Positions 28,753 through 38,700 of a stretch of DNA of 64,000 nt are shown here, piece after piece (the stretch's first letter is position 1; the number at the start of each line of letters is the position of its first letter). Both the position numbers and the translations under genes were made by a program. Source of the stretch: Rahnella laticis (GTDB lineage Bacteria > Pseudomonadota > Gammaproteobacteria > Enterobacterales > Enterobacteriaceae). A model generated the notes under the pieces. The model did no database searches, was not told the DNA's origin, and was given only the letters and a program-made list of their open reading frames with translations. Where the stretch lies: contig NZ_JADOBI010000001.1 of the NCBI RefSeq assembly GCF_015644585.1, positions 655,658 through 719,657 of the forward strand, given 5' to 3'.

Positions 28753-28784
28753 GCCGGGCTGCGCGTCTGAACGTGCAGCCCGGC
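28753..28784. terminator. GC-rich hairpin after the yojI operon
   Basis: GCCGGGCTGC (28753-28762) pairs with GCAGCCCGGC (28775-28784); CGT/ACG extends the stem toward a short loop. No T tract follows, so it may be a transcript-end stabiliser or rho-assisted terminator rather than an intrinsic one. Confidence 0.5.
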
Positions 28785-28911
28785 GCGGCCTGACGGCAAC
28801 ATAAACAGACAATCCCTACTATTCTTCTTAACAGGAAAGGGTATTCTTACGCCGTTCATCTAAAACACTTTTGTTTCGTAAAAAATAACGAGCTCCCGGA
28901 ACCATCCTTCT

Positions 28912-31344
28912 ATGCAAAAAATGTTTAGAGTGCCGTTTTTGTTACTGGCATTGTTGTCATGTCTGCTGTTAACGCCTGCGCTGAGTCAGGCCGATGATAG
29001 CACCGGTCAATCTGCCACCGAACAGCCGGTCAAAGTTAACGCCAGCACCGCGCTGCCCGCGTTGCAAAAACGTCTGGATCAGCTGAAACAGCAGGTCTCT
29101 TCGGCGAAAACCGATAAAAAATTCACCGGCCTGACCGATGCCGCGCAGGCACTGGCCGAAGACGCCGATAAACTGGCGGCGGCGCTCGCGCCCGATCTGA
29201 CGCAGGTTCAGGCACAGCTCGATGTTCTTGGCCCTGCGCCTGCGCCGGGAACGCTGACCGAAACGCCTCAGGTGATCAGCCAGCGTAATAAGCTCAACAA
29301 CAGCAAAACCCTTCTTACCACGCAGATTGAACAAACCAAAGCCATCAGCGTGGGCGCGCGGAACCTGTCTTCACAGATTTCCGGCCTGCGACGTGACGCG
29401 CTGAAAACCCAGATTGCCCTGAACACCGGCAGCATTCTGGGCGGAAATTTCTGGGCACCGTTGTTCAACCCTAACGATGACGATTCTGCACGCTTCAGCG
29501 ATTTTGGTTCGCAGGTGAGCGATGCCTGGACGCAGGCGTGGAGCCCGGAATGGCGCGCCGGCTCGGGCATATATCTCCTGCTGGCACTGGTACTGGGCAT
29601 CTTTGGCCGCCGCGTGCTGGATAAACCGATGAACTGGATCCTGCCGCGCTGGTTGCCGCAGGGCCGCTTCCGCCGCAGTTTCCTCGCCTGTTTCACCACG
29701 CTGAGCACCACCCTCACGCTGGGTTTCAGCGTTCAGCTCATCGGCTACATCTTTACCCGTCTGCCGGATACTTCCGCGTGGGTGAATGAGTTCGCCCAAC
29801 AGCTGGTCGAGCTGACGTACTTCTCCGCGCTGATTGCCGGGCTGGGGATTGCGCTGCTGTCGAACAACCATCCGTCCTGGCGCTTGCCGGGCATTGCCGA
29901 TCCGCTGGCCAAAACGCTGGCCTCGTTCCCGGTTTTGCTGGCCACCTTTATTTTCCTGTTCGGCATTATTGAGCAACTGAATAACCTGGTCGGTGCCAGC
30001 GTCGCCGCGACGTTATTCGGCAACGGTCTGGCCGCATTACTGGTGGCGCTCAACTGCCTGATTGCGCCGGTTCGCGTCAACAGAATGCGCCGCAAAATGA
30101 AAGCCGACGGCGAGCAAACCGAGGCCCGTTCCACGCTGGCCGGGCTGATTCATCTGGTCATCAGCATTACCGCTGTTGTGATCATGCTGGCGCTGGTGAT
30201 TGGATATATCCCGCTGGCGCGTTTTGTCACCTTCGAACTGCTGTGGATCGGGCTGGTGCTGAGCTGCCTGTATCTGCTGATCCACTTCGTGGTGGATTTC
30301 TTCGAAAGCCTGTTCGCGCCGGGTACACACAGCGGCAAAATCATCAAAAGCACCCTGAGCGTCAATGACCGCCATCTGTCGCTGGCGGCCACGCTGTTCT
30401 CGGCCATCGGTAAAACTGCGCTTCTGTTGTTTGCCGCCGTTGCGCTGCTCAACGGGACGTTCGGCTCCACGACACCGCTGGAATTGCTGGCGAAAATTGT
30501 CGATATCTGGGGCGGTAAAGGCCTCGAAGGGGTCAACATTATTCCGGCGCACGCGGTAAACGCGGTGCTGTGTCTGGTGATCGGCTGGTACGTCCTGCGT
30601 TCCGCCCGCCGCTGGCTGGATAATGATTTCCTGCCGAAAACCATGATGGATCGCGGGATGCGCGCTTCTCTGGTGACGCTGTTCACCAACGTGGGCTACG
30701 TGCTGATTATCCTGCTGACGCTGTCGTCGCTGGGCATCGAGTGGAACAAACTGGCGTGGATCGTGAGCGCCTTATCGGTCGGTATCGGTTTTGGCTTGCA
30801 GGAGATTGTGAAGAACTTTATCTCCGGCCTGATCCTGCTGACCGAACGTCCGGTGAAAGTGGGCGACTTAATCAGCATCAGCGGTGTGGAAGGGGATATC
30901 CGCCGGATCAACGTTCGTGCAACCGAAATCCAGCTCAGCGATAAATCCACCGTGATTGTGCCGAACTCCCAGCTGATTTCTCAGAACGTGCGTAACGCCA
31001 CTATGGGCAACGCGCAGGGCGTGGCGACCATCGCGCTGACATTCCCGCTCGACATCGACCCGGAACAGGTACGAAGTTTGCTGCTCGACGCTTACAACGC
31101 GCACGAACAAATCCTCGATACGCCTGCGGCGTCCGTCAGCTTTAAAGAGCTGGGCCCGACCGGCATCATCCTGAGCGTGACCGGCTACGTGAACAGCCCG
31201 CGCATTGTGAGCGGGACGCGGAGTGATTTGTTGTATGAGATCCTGAAGATGTTACGCGATGCGGGGATCAGCCTGAGTCAGACGCAGACAATGGTCATTG
31301 AGAGACCCGGGAGTGGGAGGAACGCCCAGGCAGAGGAGTCGTAA
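28912..31344 (+). CDS. Large mechanosensitive channel with DUF3772 domain (MscS family)
   Basis: 810 aa. A signal peptide (cleavage probably after Ala27, LSQA-DD) is followed by a periplasmic coiled-coil, DUF3772-type domain (about 30-200). Next come many membrane helices (about 210-610) and the conserved MscS pore and beta domain from about 619: SVGIGFGLQEIVKNFISGLI, then ERPVKVGDLISISGVEGDI and VIVPNSQLISQNVRN. Such channels open under membrane tension to release solutes on osmotic downshock. The extra helices and periplasmic domain place it with the large YbiO-like members rather than MscS proper. It has its own 166-bp upstream region. The gene ends at the edge of the palindromic repeat region. 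Confidence 0.88.
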   Translation: MQKMFRVPFLLLALLSCLLLTPALSQADDSTGQSATEQPVKVNASTALPALQKRLDQLKQQVSSAKTDKKFTGLTDAAQALAEDADKLAAALAPDLTQVQAQLDVLGPAPAPGTLTETPQVISQRNKLNNSKTLLTTQIEQTKAISVGARNLSSQISGLRRDALKTQIALNTGSILGGNFWAPLFNPNDDDSARFSDFGSQVSDAWTQAWSPEWRAGSGIYLLLALVLGIFGRRVLDKPMNWILPRWLPQGRFRRSFLACFTTLSTTLTLGFSVQLIGYIFTRLPDTSAWVNEFAQQLVELTYFSALIAGLGIALLSNNHPSWRLPGIADPLAKTLASFPVLLATFIFLFGIIEQLNNLVGASVAATLFGNGLAALLVALNCLIAPVRVNRMRRKMKADGEQTEARSTLAGLIHLVISITAVVIMLALVIGYIPLARFVTFELLWIGLVLSCLYLLIHFVVDFFESLFAPGTHSGKIIKSTLSVNDRHLSLAATLFSAIGKTALLLFAAVALLNGTFGSTTPLELLAKIVDIWGGKGLEGVNIIPAHAVNAVLCLVIGWYVLRSARRWLDNDFLPKTMMDRGMRASLVTLFTNVGYVLIILLTLSSLGIEWNKLAWIVSALSVGIGFGLQEIVKNFISGLILLTERPVKVGDLISISGVEGDIRRINVRATEIQLSDKSTVIVPNSQLISQNVRNATMGNAQGVATIALTFPLDIDPEQVRSLLLDAYNAHEQILDTPAASVSFKELGPTGIILSVTGYVNSPRIVSGTRSDLLYEILKMLRDAGISLSQTQTMVIERPGSGRNAQAEES

Positions 31345-31420
31345 ACTCTGTTTATTGGGCTTGTCGCCCGAAGTGGCTTTCAAGTTCAAGTTCAAGGTCG
31401 TGGGCGTCGGCCCACACCGA

Positions 31421-31454
31421 CTTGGGGGGCGGCATATCGCCGCCACCCCCCAAG
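31421..31454. repeat. GC-rich hairpin downstream of the MscS gene
   Basis: CTTGGGGGG...CCCCCCAAG arms with a GGC...GCC inner stem around ATATC. It is the first strong hairpin after the channel stop and may act as the transcript end, though no T tract follows. Confidence 0.6.
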
Positions 31455-32032
31455 ACCCCCCAGGCTCTTTCACTGCGCGCTACCGCTCGCTGGCACTGTT
31501 TCAGCAACTCCGGCAAGTGCCGCAAAATCCCGCCGCTTCGCGGTGCCCTTCACTCGGGTTACAAACCGCGCGAAAAGATACGCGGTTTTCCACCTCTCCC
31601 TGCGGCGCGATTTTTGAAAGCGGCCAGAGGCTATGCATTTCGGTTGATACATGCGGGCTGATTTTGATTTGCTCCTTCCCCTCTCACGAGGGGAAGGCCG
31701 GGATGGGGTGTTGGTTTTAGCGACTCAGAGGTTTGCTAAACCCCCTCCCGGCCTCCCCCTTCGCAGGGGGAGGAGCAAACCAAACCACTGTAATAGGGTG
31801 AAAAAGCCTCCAGCCGCTTTCAGAAAGCTTGCCGAGCGAAGTGTTTCGAGACCTGTGGCTCGAGCCGAGCGAAGCGAGACAGCGTCACGAAGTGACGACC
31901 CGAAGGGCGAGGCCGCAGGCCGAGTAACACCGAGAAAGGGAACCGCGCAGCGGCAAGTTTTCGCGGCAATAACTGTGGTTGCTGAAACATAGCCAGCCAG
32001 CGATAGCGCGCAGTAAAAAAGACGTGGAGATT

Positions 32033-32062
32033 CCAAAGAGGGTTCGTCATAACCCTCTTTGG
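32033..32062. repeat. 12-bp perfect hairpin, left copy (related to 63516-63545)
   Basis: CCAAAGAGGGTT / AACCCTCTTTGG around a 6-nt loop, part of the left repeat element. It is identical to the right copy except for one base pair that changes on both sides. Confidence 0.85.
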
Positions 32063-32105
32063 TCGGTTTCGGCGCAGCGCGTTAAGTGATCACTATGATT
32101 GAAAA

Positions 32106-32214
32106 ACCGAAATTTTCTCGATCCGCTGTCAGCCCCTCACTGCAAGTGTAAAAACCGAAACTTTCTCGATCCGCTAACAGCGCCTCACTGCTAGTGAGAA
32201 ACCGAAGTTTTCCC
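32106..32214 (-). repeat. Tandem 47-48-bp repeat units at the 3' end of cusA
   Basis: Two full units and one partial begin ACCGAAA/ACCGAAG at 32106, 32154 and 32201. Each full unit carries TTCTCGATCCGCT and a CACTxGCAGTG-like small palindrome. Two related units with a 48-bp period occur in opposite orientation at 63410-63472. Confidence 0.8.
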
Positions 32215-35200
32215 ACTTCTTCGCCTGTGTAGCAGCAAATACACCGCCGGTATGACCAGCATCGATAACAACGGTGCACTCAGCATTCCCCCAATCATCG
32301 GCGCAGCGATACGTTGCATCACTTCTGAACCGGTGCCGCCGCCCCACATGATGGGCAGTAATCCCGCCATAATCGTCGCGACCGTCATGGCTTTTGGCCG
32401 GACGCGCAGTACTGCGCCGTGGTGGATGGCGTCACAGAGTTCTTCCTCGGTCAGCGATTCGCCGGATTTCTGCTGGCGCTGAACGGCCTGATTCAGATAC
32501 AGCACCATAATCACGCCGAACTCGGCGGCGACGCCGGCCAATGCGATAAAGCCGACGGCGGCGGCGACGGAGAGATTGTAATTAAGCAGATACAGCAGCC
32601 AGATGCCGCCGGTCAGCGCAAACGGCAACGTCGCCATGATCAGTGCCGCATCGCGCACGCTGCTGAAGGTGACATAGAGCAGGACAAAAATGATGAGAAG
32701 CGTGACCGGCAGGACGATTTTCAGTTTTGCCGTCGCACGTTCCAGATACTCAAATTGCCCCGACCAGCTGACGGTGACGCCTTCCGGCAATTTCACCTGC
32801 TGATTCACCGCCTGCTGCATATCTTCCACCGCAGTTTTCAGGTCGCGTCCGCGCAAATCGACATAAATCCAGTCCGACAGACGGGCGTTTTCACTTTTCA
32901 GCATCGGCGGCCCGTCGGTGACATTGACCGAAGCCAGCGCCGACAGCGGCACCTGCGCGCCGGACGCGGTCAGTACCGGCAGATCACGCAGCGCCTGCAC
33001 GTTGTCGCGCAGTTCACGCGGATAACGCAGGTTGATCGGATAGCGTTCGCGGCCTTCCAGCGTTTCACCGATATTTTCACCCCCGACCAGCGTTGAAACC
33101 AGCGACTGCAATTCGGCAACCGTGACACCGTAACGCGCAGCTTCACGCCGGTTGATGTCGATGTCCACATAGCGGCCGCCCTCGAGACGCTCGGCGAGCG
33201 CCGACGTCACGCCGGGAACTTGCTTCACGATATGCTCAATTTGCTGCGCCACCTGCTCAATCTGCGCGATGTTATTACCGTTCACCTTAATCCCCACCGG
33301 GCTTTTGATGCCGGTCGCCAGCATGTCCAGCCGGTTGCGGATCGGCGGCACCCAGACGTTGGCGATGCCCGGTAATTTCACCGCGTTATCCAGCTCCGTC
33401 ACCAGTTTGTCCGGCGTCATGCCGGGCCGCCACTGGTCGCGAGGCTTGAAGCGGATCGTGGTCTCAATCATGGTCAGCGGCGCGGGGTCGGTGGCGCTGT
33501 CGGCGCGTCCGGCCTTGCCAAACACGCTGGCGACTTCCGGCACGGTTTTAATCAGCCGGTCTGTTTGCTGTAATAATCTCGACGCTTCACGGGCGGAAAT
33601 CCCCGGCAGCGTGGACGGCATATAGAGCAAATCGCCTTCGTCGAGCGGCGGCATAAATTCGCTACCCAGTTTTGACAGCGGATAAAGCGACACCAGCAGA
33701 AACAGGCCGCTGCACACCAGCGTGGTTTTCGGGCGTTTCAGCACGGCAGAAAGCACCGGCTGGTAAGCGGAAATCAGCCAGCGGTTGATCGGGCTGGCGT
33801 TTTCATCCGGGATTTTGCCCCGAATAAAATAGCCCATCAGCACCGGCACCAGCGTGATACCAAGTCCGGCGGAAACGGCCATGGCGTAGGTCTTGGTAAA
33901 CGCCAGCGGCGAGAACATCCGGCCTTCCTGCGCTTCGAGCGAAAACACCGGAATAAACGACAGCGTGATGATCAGCAAACTGCAAAACAGCGCAGGCCCG
34001 ACTTCGATGGCAGCCCGTTCCGAAACCTGCCAGTAATCCGCGGATGACGGCTTCTGGCCGGGATGATCCTGTCGCCATTGTTCGAGCACTTTGTGCATGT
34101 TTTCAATCATTACGATCGCGGCGTCCACCATGGCACCGATGGCAATCGCAATGCCGCCGAGCGACATAATATTGGCGCTGACACCCTGATAATGCATGAC
34201 GATAAACGCGCCGAGAATACCGAGCGGCAGCGTAATGATCGCCACCAGCGCCGAGCGGAAGTGGAACAGAAACAGCGCGCAGACCAACGCCACGACGATG
34301 AATTCCTCCACCAGCTTGTGCGACAGCGTTTCGACGGCGTGTTCGATCAGCGGCTGGCGGTCATACACCGGCACGATTTCCACACCGGCGGGCAGCGTAC
34401 GGGCGAGGGCGTTCAGACGCACTTTCACCGCTTTCAGGGTTTCCAGCGCATTTTTGCCCGAGCGCATGACGATAACGCCGCCCGCCACTTCGCCTTCACC
34501 GTTGAGTTCCGCCACGCCGCGCCGCAGTTCCGGGCCGGTGCGCACGGTCGCGACGTCAGACAGCAGCACCGGAATGCCGCCGTTGACGGCCACGACCACG
34601 TTGTTGAAATCATCCAGACTTTTCAGGTAACCGGAGGTGCGCACCATGTATTCGGCTTCACCCATTTCCAGCAGCGATCCGCTGCTTTCCTGATTAGCGC
34701 TTTGCAGGGCGCTGACCAGTTGCTGATGTGTCACGCCGCGTGCGCGCATCCGCTGCGGGTCAGCGACCACCTGATACTGCCGCACCATGCCGCCGATGCT
34801 GGCAACTTCAGAAACGTTGGGCACCGTTTTCAGATCATAGCGCAGCGTCCAGTCCTGTAACGCACGCAGCTGTTCGAGGCTGTGTTGCCCGGTTTTATCG
34901 ACCAGCGCGTATTCATAAATCCAGCCGACGCCGGTGGCATCCGGTCCCAGCGACGCTTTTGCGCCCGGCGGCAGCGAGGACTGCACCTGGCTGAGATATT
35001 CCAGCACGCGGGAACGCGCCCAGTAAGGATCCGTGCCGTCATCAAACAGCACGTAAACGTAGGCATCGCCGAACATCGAAAAGCCGCGCACGGTTTTCGC
35101 GCCGGGCACCGACAGCAAAGTGGTGGTCAGCGGATACGTGACCTGATCTTCGATGATTTGTGGCGCTTTGCCCGGATAACTGACGCGCACGATCACCTGT

Positions 35201-35334
35201 ACGTCGGAGAGATCCGGCAGGGCGTCGAGCGGGGCCTTTTGCAAAGACCAGATGCCCCAGCCCGCCATCATCAGGGCGGCGAGCAGCACCAGAAGCCGGT
35301 TGCGCAGCGACCAGCGGATCACGGTAGCAATCAT
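32191..35334 (-). CDS. cusA: CusA-type Cu(I)/Ag(I) RND efflux pump
   Basis: 1047-aa heavy-metal RND transporter, close to E. coli CusA. It has 12 membrane helices, two large periplasmic loops and the family's transmembrane relay ([17 protein letters not shown]). The three metal-binding methionines of CusA are kept in context: [10 protein letters not shown] (Met573 equivalent), APLTMIETT (Met623) and [12 protein letters not shown] (Met672). It takes Cu(I)/Ag(I) from the periplasm or inner membrane and passes it to CusB and the outer-membrane channel. The ATG overlaps the cusB stop (ATGA). The final residues KTSVSH and the TAG stop lie inside a repeat unit (32191-32214), so the native C-terminus has been replaced or extended. 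No cusRS regulator pair is present in the window. Confidence 0.95.
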   Translation of the reverse strand: MIATVIRWSLRNRLLVLLAALMMAGWGIWSLQKAPLDALPDLSDVQVIVRVSYPGKAPQIIEDQVTYPLTTTLLSVPGAKTVRGFSMFGDAYVYVLFDDGTDPYWARSRVLEYLSQVQSSLPPGAKASLGPDATGVGWIYEYALVDKTGQHSLEQLRALQDWTLRYDLKTVPNVSEVASIGGMVRQYQVVADPQRMRARGVTHQQLVSALQSANQESSGSLLEMGEAEYMVRTSGYLKSLDDFNNVVVAVNGGIPVLLSDVATVRTGPELRRGVAELNGEGEVAGGVIVMRSGKNALETLKAVKVRLNALARTLPAGVEIVPVYDRQPLIEHAVETLSHKLVEEFIVVALVCALFLFHFRSALVAIITLPLGILGAFIVMHYQGVSANIMSLGGIAIAIGAMVDAAIVMIENMHKVLEQWRQDHPGQKPSSADYWQVSERAAIEVGPALFCSLLIITLSFIPVFSLEAQEGRMFSPLAFTKTYAMAVSAGLGITLVPVLMGYFIRGKIPDENASPINRWLISAYQPVLSAVLKRPKTTLVCSGLFLLVSLYPLSKLGSEFMPPLDEGDLLYMPSTLPGISAREASRLLQQTDRLIKTVPEVASVFGKAGRADSATDPAPLTMIETTIRFKPRDQWRPGMTPDKLVTELDNAVKLPGIANVWVPPIRNRLDMLATGIKSPVGIKVNGNNIAQIEQVAQQIEHIVKQVPGVTSALAERLEGGRYVDIDINRREAARYGVTVAELQSLVSTLVGGENIGETLEGRERYPINLRYPRELRDNVQALRDLPVLTASGAQVPLSALASVNVTDGPPMLKSENARLSDWIYVDLRGRDLKTAVEDMQQAVNQQVKLPEGVTVSWSGQFEYLERATAKLKIVLPVTLLIIFVLLYVTFSSVRDAALIMATLPFALTGGIWLLYLLNYNLSVAAAVGFIALAGVAAEFGVIMVLYLNQAVQRQQKSGESLTEEELCDAIHHGAVLRVRPKAMTVATIMAGLLPIMWGGGTGSEVMQRIAAPMIGGMLSAPLLSMLVIPAVYLLLHRRRSGKTSVSH

Positions 35335-36581
35335 AAGTGGCTCCCGTGCTGATGGGCATCTGGCGTGGTTTCAGCATTGGCCGCCGCAGGCAGTGCGCTG
35401 CGCAAGCTGGCTTCTGAATCAATCAGGAACTGGCCGGAGGTCACGACAGACTGGCCGTCGCTGAGGCCGGAAAGGATTTGCGTCCAGCCGTCGCGCGTTG
35501 CCCCTGCGGTGACCGTCTGCGGCGTGAAATGCCCGTTGCCGTCGTCGAGCAGCACGGTATTGCGGGTGCCGGTCTGAATCAGCGCTTCCTGCGGAATTGC
35601 CAGCACCGGCGTTTGTGCCGGTGCATCCAGCGTCAGGGTGAGATACATGCCGGGGCGCAGCTTTTGCTGCGGATTATCAATCACCACGCGGGCTTTCAGC
35701 GTACGGTTGACGGCGTCGGCGTCGGGCAGCAATTCACTGACCACGCCGCGAAATACGTCGCCCGGCTGGTTGTCGCTGTTGCCGCTGACCTTGCTGCCGA
35801 CCTGAACCTGCCCGGCGGCAGACGGCGGATAATCCATCACAATCCACACCTGTTTCAGGCTGGTCAGCTCAAACAACGGCTGCGCGGCGGCCACCTGCGC
35901 GCCCTCACGCACACTGAGCTGGCTGAGATAACCGTCTTCCGGTGCCACGACGTCAATGCGCGTCTGCGGCTGGCCGGTTTTATCGATACGTCTGAGAATA
36001 TCCTCCGGCATAAATTGCAGTGCCAGACGCTGGCGGGCGGCGGCGCTCAGGCTGCGGTCCCCGAGCCGACGCACCGCCAGATATTCCTGCTGCGCGGCGG
36101 TCCAGTCGGGGATCCACAGCGTCGCCAGTTTCTGGCCTTTTTTTACCTGCTGCTGGCTGGCGGCAACGTAGAGTTTTTCCACCAGACCGCCTGCGCGGGC
36201 AGCCACCGTGCGCAGGCTGCGTTCGTCGGCAGTGACCGTGCCGTAAACATTCAGCGGGGAGGAAATAATGCGGCGCTCAGCTTTCGCGCTGCGCATGCCG
36301 AGATTTTGCTGCTGACGGGCGCTGACCGTGACGCCGCCGTCGTCGGCCACTTCGTCGGCGTAACGTGGCATCAGATCCATATCCATAAACGGCGATTTGC
36401 CCGGCTTATCAAAACGCTGATCAGGCGTCATCGGGTCATACCAGTACAACACTTTTCGTCCGGCAGGCGCAGACGCCGTTTTTGATTCATCAGGCGCATT
36501 ATGGCGTCCGGCCTGGTAACCCACGGCCAGCGCGGCCGCGACGCAAAGCGCCAGCAGGCCGTAAGTTTTTACGGTAGTCAT
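35331..36581 (-). CDS. cusB: CusB-type periplasmic adaptor of the Cu/Ag efflux pump
   Basis: 416 aa from the ATG at 36581 ([21 protein letters not shown]), which overlaps the upstream stop as TGATG; a start 42 nt earlier is less likely. One N-terminal membrane helix is followed by the CusB metal-binding segment with its methionines ([20 protein letters not shown], then [11 protein letters not shown]), lipoyl and barrel domains, and a His-containing tail (DAHQHGSH). It links CusA to the outer-membrane channel and accepts metal from CusF. The C-terminal stop is coupled to cusA. Confidence 0.94.
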   Translation of the reverse strand: MTTVKTYGLLALCVAAALAVGYQAGRHNAPDESKTASAPAGRKVLYWYDPMTPDQRFDKPGKSPFMDMDLMPRYADEVADDGGVTVSARQQQNLGMRSAKAERRIISSPLNVYGTVTADERSLRTVAARAGGLVEKLYVAASQQQVKKGQKLATLWIPDWTAAQQEYLAVRRLGDRSLSAAARQRLALQFMPEDILRRIDKTGQPQTRIDVVAPEDGYLSQLSVREGAQVAAAQPLFELTSLKQVWIVMDYPPSAAGQVQVGSKVSGNSDNQPGDVFRGVVSELLPDADAVNRTLKARVVIDNPQQKLRPGMYLTLTLDAPAQTPVLAIPQEALIQTGTRNTVLLDDGNGHFTPQTVTAGATRDGWTQILSGLSDGQSVVTSGQFLIDSEASLRSALPAAANAETTPDAHQHGSHL

Positions 36582-37834
36582 CAGTTGTTCTCCTGAGGTG
36601 CCAGATAGCGCAGGGCGACCCAATAGCGGGCGACGTCAAGTTCGGCATTTCGCTGGGCAATCTGGCTGTCGAGCAGGCTGCGGCGGGCTTCCAGTACGTC
36701 ATTCAGGCTGCTTTTTCCGGCGCGGTATTGCGCCTGAATCACGCTGACGCGCTGTTGTTGCAGCGGAACAACATCATTTTTCTGCCGCTGCCACAGGGTA
36801 CTGGCCGCCTGATATTGCGCCAGCAGCGTGGTCAGTTGCGCCTGATGTGTGCGGATGAGCTGCGCCAGCCGGTCATTGCTTTCCATGGCCATCGACTGAT
36901 CGGCGGCGTGATCTTTATCCTGACGTGATGCGGTAAACAGCGGCAAATCCACAGTGACCATCACGCCCGCGAGGTCGTCATAATTGTCGGCACGGCGGCC
37001 GTAATAGACTTCAACGCCGATATCCGGCAGTGCGGCAATCGCCGATTCGGATGATTTGGCCTGCGCCACTTCCGCCTCGCGCCGCGCCTGAAGAACTTCA
37101 GGGTGCTGGCTGATGCTGTCGGCCTGCATGGCTTCGGCGGGCAGTTCGCTGACCGGCGGAATGGCACCGAGAATTTCGGGCTGATCGATGCCGGTCAGCT
37201 GGCTCAGCCGGGTGCGTGCCAGCTGCACGTCGCGTTCGGCTTCGGTGAGTTTGTCCTGCATGCTGATGAGCGTAAGACGTGCGTCGAGCACCGACGCAGG
37301 CAGGGCGCTGCCACTGCTGACGCCGCCGCGCTGAACGCCAATCTGCCGCTGGCTTTCATCCACCAGCGCCTTCAGCTGCTTCACGGTTTCATTGCCGATA
37401 GCCAGTTCCATCCAGGCCTGCGCCGCGTCGCGCTGTAGCTGGGCACGGATGCTCTGGCCATTCGCCGCCGCCTGCCGGGATTCGGCGCGCAATGTGTCTG
37501 CCTTACGCTCGCGCTTACTGCTGCTCACGTAATCCTGCATGATGCCAATCCGCTCCATGGTCATGCCTTCGCGGGTGAAACGCTGGTCGTTACTGCCGCC
37601 GACGGGCAGGTTTTCAATCCCAAATTTCAGCTTCGGATCCGGTAACTGCATGGCGGAATCCGCCCGGTTTTCCAGTGCGTTAATCTGATGACGGCTGGCA
37701 GAAAGCTCCGCCGAATATCCCTGCGCGGCCACCAGCGCCTGCGGAAGAGTTACGGGTGTGGCAAAGGCGCTGACCGGCATAAAAGCCAGCAGCCAGTGCC
37801 ACGTCACCCGGGGGTGACGCGGTAAATTCAACAT
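36581..37834 (-). CDS. CusC-like TolC-family outer-membrane channel
   Basis: 417 aa with an N-terminal signal peptide (cleavage probably SAFA-TP near residue 26). Two outer-membrane-factor repeats with long heptad-rich helices follow (QISRQ/ARREAEVAQAKSSESAI and LLAQYQAASTLWQRQ regions). It is the first gene after cusF in the operon and would form the outer-membrane duct for CusBA. Unlike E. coli CusC it shows no lipobox cysteine and is shorter (417 versus about 457 aa), so it belongs to another branch of the metal-efflux channel family. It is linked to cusB by a one-base stop/start overlap. Confidence 0.88.
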   Translation of the reverse strand: MLNLPRHPRVTWHWLLAFMPVSAFATPVTLPQALVAAQGYSAELSASRHQINALENRADSAMQLPDPKLKFGIENLPVGGSNDQRFTREGMTMERIGIMQDYVSSSKRERKADTLRAESRQAAANGQSIRAQLQRDAAQAWMELAIGNETVKQLKALVDESQRQIGVQRGGVSSGSALPASVLDARLTLISMQDKLTEAERDVQLARTRLSQLTGIDQPEILGAIPPVSELPAEAMQADSISQHPEVLQARREAEVAQAKSSESAIAALPDIGVEVYYGRRADNYDDLAGVMVTVDLPLFTASRQDKDHAADQSMAMESNDRLAQLIRTHQAQLTTLLAQYQAASTLWQRQKNDVVPLQQQRVSVIQAQYRAGKSSLNDVLEARRSLLDSQIAQRNAELDVARYWVALRYLAPQENN

Positions 37835-37847
37835 GGTGTTCTCCCGT

Positions 37848-38180
37848 TTAGCGTTTCAGCGGTGTCAGTGTCTGCAACTGATAAGCCGTGTCCGTTTTGA
37901 CAAAGCTGAACGCCACCGGCGTACCGGCGGGCAGGGAGTTCGCGGCGATTTCCGGCGGTAACCGGAAATTCATGGTCATGGCAGGCCATTTAAGGGCAGG
38001 AATGGCGTGATGAGAAATCCCCACGCGGTCGGATTGCCACTGCGTGATCACACCTTCAGATTCATAGATCTGAACGTTTTCCATCGCCATGGTGTGGCCG
38101 TCCATTTGCATCGTTTCTGCAAAGGAATAAGCGGAAATAAAGAAAAGACTAAAGACAAAACTATTTAAAATTGTACGCAT
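37848..38180 (-). CDS. cusF: CusF-type periplasmic Cu(I)/Ag(I) chaperone
   Basis: 110 aa with a cleavable signal peptide (ends AYSFA-ET). The CusF metal site is intact: His in GISHHAIPALKW, the cation-pi Trp, and the two Met of WPAMTMNF. Extra Met/His residues near the mature N-terminus (MQMDGHTMAM) may add binding capacity. The protein collects Cu(I)/Ag(I) in the periplasm and hands it to CusB. It lies 13 bp before the outer-membrane channel gene. In E. coli cusF sits between cusC and cusB; here it comes first. Confidence 0.93.
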   Translation of the reverse strand: MRTILNSFVFSLFFISAYSFAETMQMDGHTMAMENVQIYESEGVITQWQSDRVGISHHAIPALKWPAMTMNFRLPPEIAANSLPAGTPVAFSFVKTDTAYQLQTLTPLKR

Positions 38181-38280
38181 GGGAATAACTCCAATACTGT
38201 CATATCAGATAAACGCCGTTATTACGGCAGATAAATAAGATTATTCAGATGCAAGGAGATGCATCCGCTGACAGCAGGGG

Positions 38281-38700
38281 CTATTCCCGGTATCGGCAGA
38301 ACTGAACTTCAGCAGGCGGGGATGTGACTTGTGGCGCTACCCAGTCGGCGGTGGTGACCGCCACGCTGGCATTAAGGGTAATGACGGCGAGTGCCGGGAC
38401 AACCGGAAGCGCCACAATGGGCACATTTCCGCTGTCTGACTGGGTTCTCTCCGGCACGCAGTGCTTTTCACACAGCACTGACTGGCTTTGCCTATGCTCA
38501 GGCGAATCAGGCATTTGCATGTATTCGTTGTGCGACATCGTGGTGTTTTCCACCGGCGGGCGCATGTCGCACTGATGGCTGGCGAGGGCCAGCTGAGAAT
38601 TCAACAGTAGCCAGCACAACGCGAACAGCAACGCACTGACCCACTTGCCGGGCAAGCGCAGTGAATGCATAAACTGTGAAATCGCGGAACGCACTGACAT
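38281..38700 (-). CDS. Small exported Cys/Met/His-containing protein upstream of cusF
   Basis: 139 aa, no confident family; it resembles the small DUF2946-type proteins found in copper loci. A hydrophobic segment (about 20-40, VSALLFALCWLLLNSQLALA) acts as a signal peptide or anchor. The next part is rich in potential metal ligands: SHQCDMRPP, TTMSHNEYMQM and LCEKHCVPE, with C-x3-C spacing. A second hydrophobic stretch (about 95-115) follows. It is on the same strand as the cus genes, 100 bp upstream of cusF, so it is probably induced with them and may bind copper in the periplasm. Function is inferred from composition and place. Confidence 0.6.
   Translation of the reverse strand: MSVRSAISQFMHSLRLPGKWVSALLFALCWLLLNSQLALASHQCDMRPPVENTTMSHNEYMQMPDSPEHRQSQSVLCEKHCVPERTQSDSGNVPIVALPVVPALAVITLNASVAVTTADWVAPQVTSPPAEVQFCRYRE

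Larger units (their letters stand above)
31345..32190. repeat. Gene-free palindromic repeat region between the MscS gene and cusA
   Basis: 846 bp with no credible gene. It holds a GC-rich hairpin (31421-31454), a plus-strand half element (about 31462-31792) and a minus-strand element (32215 back to about 31793). The two are head to head and share arms: GCGCGCTACCGCTCGCTGGC near 31472 is matched in inverse near 31993-32013. Both are related to the element at 63405-63876. Open frames of up to 140 codons cross it in several phases but follow the repeats rather than any protein family. Confidence 0.85.

Noticed and set aside
31298..31992. Overlapping open frames of 113-140 codons in the palindromic region
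   Set aside because: They exist in several phases on both strands because of GC-rich palindromes and match no protein family.
32106..32214. Considered as a CRISPR array
   Set aside because: Only two full 47-48-bp units with no unique spacers, adjacent to other palindromes; no cas genes in the window.
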